This document shows positions 11,789 through 21,912 of a stretch of DNA of 64,000 bases, piece after piece. A program made the translations under genes and the position numbers. Under the pieces are notes generated by a model. The model did no database searches and was not told where the DNA came from. It saw nothing but the letters and a program-made list of their open reading frames with translations. This stretch comes from Plasmodium coatneyi (Eukaryota; Apicomplexa; Aconoidasida; Haemosporida; Plasmodiidae), in contig NC_033562.1 in assembly GCF_001680005.1 (NCBI RefSeq), positions 992,001 to 1,056,000 of the forward strand. Reading direction: 5' to 3'. The stretch's first letter is position 1; every line of letters starts with the position of its first letter.

Positions 11789-11869
11789 TTTTGCTTTCTT
11801 TTAAATTACATTAGCAAATGTTCATTATTAATAATATAAGGAAAAGGAAGGTGGGAAACCTTTTTTTAC
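11274..11869. other. Convergent 3' spacer
   Basis: This spacer separates the 3' ends of the short exported-protein gene (+) and a pir gene (-). It holds the rest of the tandem repeat up to 11,389, poly-T runs, and a TA microsatellite near 11,757-11,785. No gene is supported. Confidence 0.6.
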
Positions 11870-13254
11870 CTAGGGATGATAACGTATATTGGTTCTTTGC
11901 CCTCGCTGATGTTGTTGCTGCTGTTCTGTCCTATGTCTTCCGGAGGGTTGTTCACCATATATGGTAGAATTGTCTGTTTCTGTTGTGGACAAGTCTGTTG
12001 AATAATGTGTAGAAGTGTCCGGTGTTGAACCTGTTTCTGTTGAATACAGTGTGGAATTGTCATCCGTGGAAGTGTCGAAGTTGTGTCTGATGGCGGATCT
12101 TTTCCCTCTCCTTTTATTACTGCCTCCATTAAATTGGTTACTTATCCAGGAAGGTAGGAGATTGTACTAATAAAGCAAGGGAAGGAAAAAAGAAAAAAAA
12201 AGGGGGGGAGTATGCACACATATATATATATTTATATATACATATGTTGACATATATATGCATATGGTGTCTATACATAAGTATATATACATATTTCAAA
12301 TATATAGTGGTAATTGTATGTACTACTACCTTATATAAGAAGAAAGCAGCCGCTGGTAATGCTAATGTAGCTAGTGCGGAAGGTATGGCAGCGGCGGTGG
12401 TACCTATTGAATTAGCTGTAGGTGAGGTAACAGCTTTCAATGTAGTGTCCTCCTGCTGTTCCGTATATGCTGAAGGACATTTTAAATTTAGTTTTCCATT
12501 GGTACAATACTGATTGCACTGTTTGTTGAATTCGGAACAGTATGGATCAGTCTGGTTACTCTGACAGAATTTTTGGATTCCACTATAGGCCTGTTCCACT
12601 GTTCCAAGATAAATACCATATTTACTAGTACAATTGTCACCACTTTTACTTATAAGGCCCTTTAATGTAGTGTAGTCATGCCAATAATCGAAAATTAATT
12701 TTCTACGTTTGAATTTGTCTTTGTCGATAGTTTCACAAATAACTTTGTCCTTCTCCTTCGGATACGTACTCTTTATATATTTACAGATCGAATTTAGGAG
12801 GTCCATGACTATTTCAGCATCATCCCCTAATTCCCCGAATAGGAAGTCCCCAATCCAATAATATAAAAAATTACAACGTTCATTATAGTTTAGGTTGTTG
12901 CCTTCTGGCATTTTAGACATGCAGCACCATGCTCCTACAATCTTATCCATATGTACTTCAATAGTGGAATGATGCCCATCTACAGTGTCCTTCAAGCCTT
13001 GGACCCAAGGTTCTGCCTCACAACCTGTGCGGCCTGTATCAAACTTCTTGTAAAATTGTCCATAGGAAGGTAATTGTTCCATATCTTCCGGCTATAGAAT
13101 GTCATTAGTAGGAAGGTGTACACATATATACATATATATGTACCTATATACATATATATGCATATATATATATATATGTACCATATGTATGTACTTTCTA
13201 AAAGGACGGAATTACCCTTAGTGCTGATTCTGCCTCTCCTGGTGGTGGTGTCAT
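11870..13254 (-). CDS. pir: pir-family (KIR-type) variant antigen, single domain
   Basis: On the minus strand the exons are 13254..13216, 13091..12330 and 12166..11870, encoding 365 residues. Exon 1 gives MTPPPGEAESALR. Exon 2 continues PEDMEQLPSYGQFYKKFD, with the LPS...Y start, conserved Cys residues, CNFLYYWIGD, and RKLIFDYWHDY near the middle. It ends in an Ala-rich membrane segment PAAAFFLYK followed by GTAGTA. Exon 3 starts YNLLPSWISNQFN, is rich in Ser/Thr/Asp, has a short Gln run, and ends in NIRYHP and TAG. All phases are zero. An overlapping open frame at 12,129-11,866 is a frame shadow of exon 3, so the gene is intact. The expected location is the infected red-cell surface or export compartments by pir-family knowledge. 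Introns are 124 and 163 nt. Confidence 0.92.
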
Positions 13255-14194
13255 TGTTTTACTGCACTGTATTTCCCATACAGAATAAAAATTTATATTG
13301 AAGTGCGTTCCTTATGCTCATATTTATTGAAATGAGCACATGGTTTAATTTTTCGAATGATTTATAAGGGAATGTAGTTAATGAGTGTACATACATATGT
13401 CAAGTACTTATTTTATTTAGCAGTATACACCTTCCAATTTTGTAGGCATTGATAATGCTATATATATATATGCATGTGCATCCAATTATTGTGTAAATAA
13501 TTAGCGCACAAATATGGGGGAATGTATTATCATGGCAGAGTAAAGGCGAAAAAGTGGATTTCGCATATATATCCCTCACCCGTGAATACTATATTACTGT
13601 GTTACAGGTGACTATTGGATCCCCTATATCATTATTTACATGCGCTTCAATGTTTACTTACCTAGGAAGGACAATTTTTCGGTTGGCTGAAATTTTAAGC
13701 AGTAACATTGATCCATGCTCTATTGTTATTTTTCAAAGGGGTAATTATTAAATACTGTTAATATATATATATATGTATGTTCACATATATAGAGTATTTT
13801 TGGCTCTCAAAAAATTGTATATTCATACATACTCAGTAAGGAGAACACATTTATAAAATAAATGAAAAGGAAGGGGGTGTACACTATACAAAGAATTATA
13901 TTAATCAAAAGGAAATATTAGAATGAATGGGGGAAGAATCGAATTTCTATAATAACACTTCTCTTCTATCGTAAATCTCATCCCTTTTGTTTGCATTTTT
14001 ATTTATGATGGTTTCATAGTAATAGTATACTTTCCTTTTTTTTTTTTTTCCTCCTCTAAGGAATAAAGAAAGAAAGGGAAAAAAGCAAGAAAAAAAAATA
14101 GATATAAAAAAGAAAAAGAAAAATGAAAAAAAAAAAGTAGGAATAAAAGAAGGAAAGGAAGAAAAGAAAGGAAAAGGAAGGGGAAGGGAACATA
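13255..14194. other. Spacer between two minus-strand pir genes
   Basis: AT-rich DNA with TA microsatellites (13,460-13,475; 13,760-13,790), and a strongly purine-rich stretch on the plus strand at 14,056-14,190 just downstream of the stop of the right-hand gene. No gene is supported. Confidence 0.55.
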
Positions 14195-15558
14195 TTACAT
14201 ACGTTGATAAGCCACATTCCTCGGCCTTGTATTACTTCTATTCCTTCCGCCTCTCCTGCGCCTTCCATCATTATATAAAGTAGAATCATCCGTTGTTGTT
14301 GATTCTGCTACGGATTCTATGGTAGAGTTGTCCGTCGTATATTCTGTTGTAGAGTCGTCTAAAAACCTGTTGAACGGTCGTTCTGTTGATCTTCTTTTTC
14401 GGTTGCTTCTACCACCAGAGGAAAGGGTGTTACTTATCAAAGAAGGTAAGGAAGTGTACTGAACAGAAAGGAAGGAAGAAAGGGAAAGAAATATATGTGT
14501 ATGTATATATACCCCATATATATATATATATATACATATATACATATACATATATGTACATATATACATATATACATATGTGTATATTTTTATTATGATC
14601 ATTACTTTATATATAAAGTAACCAAGTGCTGGTAATCCCATTACACCAAGTATGGAGGACACAGCAACAGGAATGTTCACCTCAGAGGATTCCATGAAGG
14701 AGGAGGCGTCAGCCGAAGCAGACTTTGCTTGCTTCACTAATTGTGATTTCAAAGTCATCATTTCTTCATGCTTATATTCTTTAAACATTTTATTGAATTC
14801 TGTACAATATGCAGCATCATAAGAAGGAGAGGAGGAACTTGCACCATTTTCTGGACAACTTGCTTTCATTGTATCATAAGTGGTAAGGATGTCCTCCAAA
14901 TACTTCAAATATGTTTCAGTGCATTTGTACTTATCCTTCGCAGAATCTAGTATTTGTTGTTTGATGGTGTCGTGGTCTTTGGAATAGTCGAATATTTTTT
15001 TTCTGGTGATGAATGTGGCTTCGGTAATTTCGTTCTTGTGGATAAGTTCGCACTTCTCATTATAATGATCACCCTTCAGTGCAGTATATAAGTCCCTCAT
15101 ATGTGAGAGAAATAGGTCCTTCCCCCCCGTACCGCTCCATAATATATTCCCTATGTAATAATACAGGTAATAACATGGTGCATCCTTGGGGGAAATGACA
15201 CTTTCCTTCATGAACACATAGTACCACGCGTACAAAATTTTCTCAATATCGCTATCAATGCAATTAAACCCTCTTAACTTCCCTTCTATTGTATCGACGT
15301 TATTGTAGATACTTTTGTAAGTACCATACACACTATCGAATTTATAGTACATCTGCCTTGAAGGCAAATCACTCAATTTAGTTCCCTATAAATGTAGTTA
15401 GTGGAAAATAAAATGTACGCATACACCTGCGCGTTACTATATTCTTTCTATCGTATGAGTGAAGTATTGTAGGGGCAATAACTACGCATCCGCTCCGATG
15501 AACATCTTACCCCCAGTATCCCTGGTATTCCTTCGGACGCATCCCATGCTTTCTGCAT
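14195..15558 (-). CDS. pir: pir-family (KIR-type) variant antigen, single domain
   Basis: The minus-strand exons are 15558..15511, 15385..14606 and 14458..14195, encoding 363 residues. Exon 1 gives MQKAWDASEGIPGILG, the longest first exon of the set. Exon 2 continues GTKLSDLPSRQMYYKFDSVY, with YYLYYYIGN, KKIFDYSKDHDTI and a C-terminal membrane segment LGVMGLPALGYFIYK. Exon 3 starts YTSLPSLISNTLSSGGRSN, has Thr/Ser/Asp-rich repeats, an Arg-rich stretch (GRRRRGGRNRSN) and ends AYQRM. A second ATG at 15,547 in exon 1 is out of phase and was not used. The 147-nt second intron has no in-frame stop, so retention would yield a longer protein with a TA-repeat-encoded Tyr/Ile/Met-rich insert. The splice call rests on the YK|GT donor and CAG|TAC acceptor shared by all family members here. 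Confidence 0.9.
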
Positions 15559-17322
15559 ATTTCTTACTGTATATAGCACAAATTCGTATTAGAATGCGCT
15601 CATACATATATGCTAAGCACATTGCTTCTATACACTTATTATTTTTTGTTTGTTTATATCTATATAATGTGTGTTGATTATGTGGGATTGTGTTTATTCA
15701 GAGTGGTATTTATTTTGTTGATGTCCCATTCACCCCTTATTCTTTATATTGGGAAAGGGAGAGGACGCATAAATTTTTTTTTTTTGGGGGAGGGGGGGGT
15801 AAAAATTTTTAACATGCACTATGCATTTGTACCTTCTTGCACTGTATACATCCTATTGCATTGTACATTATTGCAATTTGTATTATTTCATTGTAGATGA
15901 TTGTTCCAAATGTTACAATAATACTTACGACACTCAAGAATTACGTGTATATAAGGGAATTTAATTGCTTTCTCTTTTATAAAAATTGTGAGCATGCATT
16001 ATTAATTCAGGCTCCTTCTTTACTTATAGCATTATTATAAATTATTAAAAACATTTAACACACATATATGTTGTATAGTTTCTGTACTCAGTATTCTTAC
16101 TCTCCCGGGGAGTTCACATATTTATCCATATTTAATGAGGAGTGTGCTTATTTAGGAAACGAATGAAGGAATATAATGCAAGGAGCTGAAATTATTATAT
16201 TGGAAAGAAAGAAATATGTGCACAACCCTATAATAATATTATGTTGCATATTTCTCCTTCTACTTATGATCATTTAGTAATAATAATTCTCTTTTTACTC
16301 TTCGACAGGTGTAATATATGTAATTCACCCATATAATATACATTATATTATTTGAGCATCCCCTTTCCTTTTCCTTTTAATGCATATTACATTTTTACAT
16401 ATTAGCGTACCTCCCTGTATCTTTTTCTTCCCTAATTTGAAGGAAGATTTTGCGTTAACTAATTATTTCCTTTCCAACTTAAGTATATTCCAATATACCA
16501 TACTACCGTTTTTTTTTTTCTTTTTTATAATATTGCTCTATGACTCCTTTCCTTTTTATATATGATTTATGCTTAACCTTTTCCCTTGTGATTAAATATT
16601 ATTCTGCACATATATGATAAATTCATACGTACATAAGTTCTATATATATACCCATACATAGTAATAGGGTATACATTGTGGAATAATTTTATTTCAGTTT
16701 GTTCTCTATGTTTGAATACTTATTTAAAGTGGTTAATATTCCGAAGGGAATGGAAATATTGTGCGCACCAATTCTCCAATTATATTGTAACCGCCCTTTC
16801 CTTACATTGCCATTTATGGATAATGAGCATCCTGCCCTCAGGGGATTATATATATATGTACGTATGTAATCATTATACGCCCCATTCACACACACATATA
16901 TATATATGTAGACCTAATAATAATGGAGTTGGGCTAAAGGGAAGGAAGAATAATATAGTTCGCAAAAAAAAAAAAGAGTTAAGTTCCACGCACACCCACC
17001 CAAACACACAGCACCACAAAAAAAAGGGAACCTCCTAAAAAGGGTAGGAAGTTTCCCCTGCGCCCTTCATAAAAGGGGGGTGAGTGAGGGTGTTCCCCCA
17101 CTATAACCTTCCTAAAAGGGAGAGGGGTCTAAGGAGGAGGAGAGATTTCTAAGGAGGAAGGAAAGGAAAGGAACATTACCTTCCATAAAGAAGGAAAGAA
17201 GAAGGAATAAGAAGGAAAGAAGGAATAACGAATGAGGGATGAGGAATAAGGAATGAGGAAATAAGGAAAGAAGGAAAGATGTAAAGAAGGAAGGAAAGAA
17301 AAGGAAAGAAGAAGAAAGAAAG

Positions 17323-17353
<31 letters not shown>

Positions 17354-17700
17354 GAAAAAGGAAAAGAAGGAAGGTAATGAAAGGAAGAAGAAAGAAAGAA
17401 GGAAAGAAGGTATAAAAGGAAAGAAAAAATACGGAATAAGAAGGAAAGAAATGTCATTTTGCTTCTTTCCCTTACACACACTGTATATATATAAACTATA
17501 TATATAAACTGTGTGTGCGGACATAGCCTCGCTTTATATCAATTGTGCAACACATTACATTGAATGTGTTACATTCCAATGTTGCACCATACTCGATGTT
17601 TTACATGTGCTACTTATAATGTTGGGCAGTAGTAGCAGTAATGGTAGTAGTAGGTAGTAGTACATTCTACTTTTTTTGTGCTTCGCAGGTGAGAATAACA
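15559..17700. other. Spacer between minus-strand pir genes, with purine-rich field
   Basis: This 2.1-kb stretch has no gene I can support. It is AT-rich from 15,560 to 16,900. From about 17,050 to 17,450 it becomes a purine-rich field on the plus strand with TCTAAGGAGGAGG motifs and a GAAA/GAAAGAAG run near 17,320-17,360. Short GTAGTAGTA repeats occur near 17,620-17,660. Confidence 0.55.
17050..17450 (+). repeat. Purine-rich GGAAAGAAGG repeat field
   Basis: Nearly pure purine DNA on the plus strand built from AGGAAAGAAGGAA-type units, including a clean (GAAA)n stretch around 17,325-17,352. The TCTAAGGAGGA motif at 17,127-17,160 recurs in the larger field at 20,030-20,900 and at 23,145. Confidence 0.8.
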
Positions 17701-19168
17701 TTATGTAGGATGGTAACTAATATTGGTTCTTTGTTGTGGTCTATTATTACTTTGCCGTTTGGGTGGTGATCGTGGTTGTCGTTCATCATTATATAAGGTA
17801 GATGCAATCGTTGAATCGAATGTTGTGGAACCTATTGTTGTTATGGTTGAACTGTCTTCTGTTAATGTGTCGTCATCAAAGTTGCGCCTGGTGGCAGATG
17901 TTCTTTTTTTTCTTCTATTAAGTTGGTTACTAAACCAAGAAGGTAGGAGATTATACTAAAAATTGTGAGAAGGGAATAAGAAGAGGGAAGGAAAATAGAA
18001 TCATATGTATATATGTATATATATATATAGATATATAGATATATGTATATATTTAGCATGTAGGTATATATATATGTGCTTTACATATGTATGTAAAACA
18101 TACATATATGTACGTATATATATACATAGGTATATATACGATACTATTGGTATTGCACTTTATAAAGGGTAGTTGTACTTTGTACCTTATATAAGAAGAA
18201 TGCCAATGCAGGTAATCCTACTAATCCAACAGCAGAGGAGACAGCAGCAGGTACGACACTTCCACCAGAAGCAGGACCTACAAACTGTACCTGTTCCTGT
18301 TGTTGTTCCTGCTGCTGTTGCTGTTGCTCTATACATGCTAAAAGTTGTTGAACAGGTTCCGAATCGGATACTTCAGGACATGTTAAATCTGATAGATTTG
18401 GGGGAATGGATGTTCCACCTCGCTGTTTGAGCTTCCTACAGCATGGATCACCACCGGTTTCAATTACACAATTTGCACATACCATTCTATACTTTTGCTC
18501 AACTTCCTCGGTATATGTAGAATAGGCACTAGTGCAATTGTGACCAGTAGACTCTGAACAGGAATTTACTATACTACAATCATATAGATAATCAAATATT
18601 ATTTTCCTGGGCTTGAAGAATGTAGTGCTTGTAGTAGGAGCAGTGTTTATAGTTTCACATTTCCCTGTATTGGGAAATTTTACTAATACTCCATAAATTT
18701 GATTCATAATTTCACGGAATTCATGAGAGTACTTCAGTATATCCACCAATGTGCATCCTAGCCAATAATAAAAGAAGTCACAAATTGTTTTACATGCTTC
18801 ACCCTTCGACGTCAACTCAGATACATAACACCAAACATTCGCAACTTTTTCAGCACACTGCTTTGCATCATATGGTCCCTTTAATTTATTATTTAAAATT
18901 GTTTCTATTTCTGTTGTCCAGGTGCTGATTTCCGTACATGTTTGTTTGCCACCATTGTTCTGTTCAAATGCGGCATATATTTTTCTGGAAGGTAATGCAT
19001 CCAAACATGCATTCTCCTATAGGTGGAATTAGTTATATACATATGTACTCTTATTTCTTTGCATTTTATTGTGTGTTACTGCACATAGAGAATATTAAAT
19101 ACATCATATATAACTACTCATGTTATAAAGAAACGAAAAGAACAAAACTCCCCTACCGGCTTGGCCAT
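17701..19168 (-). CDS. pir: pir-family (KIR-type) variant antigen, single domain with Gln-rich hinge
   Basis: The minus-strand exons are 19168..19157, 19016..18186 and 17955..17701, encoding 365 residues. Exon 1 is MAKP; exon 2 continues ENACLDALPSRKIYAAFEQ. Recognisable blocks are CDFFYYWLG, RKIIFDYLYDCS and several Cys residues. Before the membrane segment there is a hinge with a broken Gln run (EQQQQQQEQQQEQ). The membrane segment VSSAVGLVGLPALAFFLYK ends at the YK|GT donor. Exon 3 starts YNLLPSWFSNQLNRRKKR, is Thr-rich, and ends NISYHPT then TAA. All phases are zero and introns are 140 and 230 nt. The 5' and 3' exon pattern is the same as the two neighbours upstream, so the three minus-strand genes form one orientation group. 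Confidence 0.92.
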
Positions 19169-21912
19169 TTTCCCTGCAGCATATATATATTTTTTTTTGT
19201 ATATAATGAATTCATATTAGAATTCGTTCTTCATTTATAAAGAAATAAACATATAGATTTGTGAGTACTTTGTTTCTTATGACTATAATCACACATGTCA
19301 AAATTTTTTATTTTTATTTCCTTTTAATAATACATATTGTTTAATTTTTCATTAGATACAATATACAATACATATGTATCAGAATCAGTATACACATATA
19401 AGTAAAGCAAAAAGTAGAAATAATTAGGGTAAGAATAAAAAAAAAAAAAAAAAAGTACAGAGAGCATAGTCCTTTATATATATTCCTTCCTTATTCATGT
19501 ACCCCTATGATATTATTGCACTTTGTATAAGGGTTATTCATAATATTCGATTTTGTTATATTATTATTTATTTATACCTCATGCGCGATCTTATTATTAT
19601 TACATATGTACAAAGGAGTGGAAGGGGGGGCATATAATATATGTAAGAAAAAAGGAAAAGAAAAAAAAATTGTATGGAATCATATATGTTGCAGAGGATT
19701 TGCATTAATTACATATAAGAAGAGAAATGTTTATATTTGTACGATAGCATTTTGTAGTGTACCACTTTCCTTCTTTTTTTTTCATGTACATTTATGATGG
19801 TGTAATAAAAATAACTTTCTTCCTTTATATATTTTTTTCTCTTTTACCCATTAAGAAAATATATTATGTATACCTTACTCATATGAGAGAGATGTGCATA
19901 TTACACTACTTGATCATTCGCTCCCCTTACCTTTTAAGTGCACATTATACTTTGCAAATTAGTGCATGTTCCTTTTTTCTTTTTTCCCCTATAATTTACA
20001 TAATCTAAAGAACGCTAAAAGAAAGGAAGGTTGTTAGGGTGCTGGTAGGTGGAAGGTTGTTAGGGGAAAGAAGGTTTTAAGGAAGGAAAGAAGGGTCTAA
20101 GGAAGGAAAGGAAGGGTGTTAGAAGGAAGAAGTGGTCTAAGGAGGAGGGAAGGAAATGAAGTGTCTAAGGAGGAGGGAAGGTAATGAAGGGTCTAAGGAA
20201 GAGGAAGGAAATGAAGGGTCTAAGGAAGGAAGGAAAGAAAGGAAGGGTCAAAGGAGGGAAGGAAAGGAAGGAGGGACTAAGGAGGAAAGGAAGGGCCTTA
20301 AGGAAGGAAAGGATGGTCTAAGGGGGAAGAAAGGAAGGAATGTTGTTAAGGGTGGAAGGAAGATACTTCCTAAGGGAAGGAAGGTTGTTAGGTGGCAGGT
20401 GGAAGGAAGGTTGTGTTAGAGGTGGTAGATCGGTTGTTAGGTGGAAGATGGAAGGAAGGTTGATATGGGTGGTAGGGTGGAAGGAAGGTTGTTATGTGGG
20501 TGCTAGGGTGGTTGGTGTTAGGTGGGTTGTTAGGGGTGGTGGAAGGAAGGTTGTGTTAGGTGGTGGTTGGTGGAAGGAAGGTTGGTAGGGGTGGTAGGTA
20601 GTGGAAGGACGGTCTAAGGAGGAAGGAAAGGAATGGTCTAAGCTGGAAGGAAGGTTGTCTAAGGAGTAAGGAAGGAGGGGATGGATTTTGGATTTCGCAT
20701 TTAGGATTAGAAGGAAGGAAAGGGTCAAAGCAAGAGGAAGGTGGGGGGGTCTATGGAAGGTAAGAAGGAAGGAGGTTTAAGGAAGGATGTCTAATGAAGG
20801 ACGGTCTAAGGAGGAAGGATGTCTAATGAAGGACGGTCTAAGGAGGAGGGAACGAAAGAAATGGTCTAAGGAAGGAAAGGGAAGGAAGGAACTATACCTT
20901 CCTGTATACACTTTTTGCGTTCTTCTAAATGGAAAGAAAGGAAAAAAGAAAGGGAATCATATAATAGGGGACAATGAACAGCTGATATGATTAAAGGGTA
21001 TAAACCTAAGGTCTCTTGTATGGAGAATTAAGAATCGTTCCTGCATATGAAACGGGGTAAGGAAAGCATGCTCTCCTCAGCGTGCTACACACCTGACCCT
21101 CACCGTTACCATCTCAATATACTTGATCCTTAACTTACCATCCCATATCCAACATACCATACCATCATCTTCCTTCTCTATATGTGTGCACAAAAAATTA
21201 CCACTTTATCTACGAGTAATATAAATAATATGAATAACACATGTTTACCGTAAATTATATTCTATGTAGGAAGGGAAAAAATGGTAAATATTTTACATGT
21301 GTAAATAGGAATTTAGTACACTATTACTGCAGGGGAAGGAGGCAAAAAAAAAAGGGGGGAGATTTATAATAAACATTGTTGTGTAAATTTCCTTCATGTA
21401 TAATAATAAAATATGGCTACTACTTATGTTGAGGACTAAAAGAAATATGGGCACACGTTATATATACAAGTACATAAATACTAAGGCGATGTGCACATAA
21501 AAAAAAGAGTGAAAAAGTTATATAATATATCTCGGGGGTAAGAGCGAGGTGGGGGGGCGAATATATATATTTCTCTACCACTTCATGTTTTTCCATCGTA
21601 CGACTCTTCAATTTTTTTTTGTGGGGGAGGGGGCGGGAGGATTACTGCACCTAGGTAGTATTTATCGAAAGATAAGTAATGCACATTTTAGAATAATTAA
21701 GAAATAGAAAGTAACTGCTACAGAAAGAATGAAAATTTTATTATACAATTATAATTAAATATAAATTAAGCAGAAGGAAGGAATAGTGTGGAATGTATGC
21801 TTCCACGGGGAGAAATATGTATACACTGAAAAGTGCACACATATTAGAATGAAGTTATTATAGAGCAGAAATATTACAACAGAATATTTCAAGAATAAAA
21901 TATGTTTGGACC
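19169..21912. other. Divergent spacer between pir genes, with large G-rich repeat field
   Basis: This is the shared 5' spacer of a minus-strand pir gene (left) and a plus-strand pir gene (right). The first ~850 bases are AT-rich with a poly-A run at 19,438-19,454. The field 20,030-20,900 is G/purine-rich and listed separately. The remainder (20,900-21,912) is AT-rich with a G-run near 21,345-21,360 and 21,548-21,560. No gene is supported; promoters of both pir genes should lie here. Confidence 0.6.
20030..20900 (+). repeat. G-rich GGAAGGTTGTTAGG / TCTAAGGAGGAAGG repeat field
   Basis: About 870 bases consist of two interleaved degenerate motifs on the plus strand: TCTAAGGA(A/G)GGAAGG (mainly 20,090-20,310 and 20,600-20,880) and GGTTGTTAGG(T/G)GGT (mainly 20,330-20,600). 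The sequence is strongly strand-asymmetric, with few C residues. It lies between divergent pir genes. Several GGG and GGGG tracts are close enough to allow G-quadruplex formation. Confidence 0.9.

Noticed and set aside
11866..12129. Gln/Thr-rich open frame that could be a separate gene or a frameshifted pir tail
   Set aside because: The correct tail exon (12,166-11,870) reads in another frame with an intact YNLLPSWI start and a stop at 11,870. This frame is a shadow and no frameshift is needed.
12244..12513. Plus-strand open frame opposite a pir exon
   Set aside because: It mirrors the Ala-rich membrane-segment coding region of the minus-strand pir gene and has no features of its own.
20030..20900. 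Interstitial telomere array
   Set aside because: The Plasmodium telomere heptamer GGGTT(T/C)A is not present in series; units are GTTAGG(T/G)GG and purine-rich motifs.
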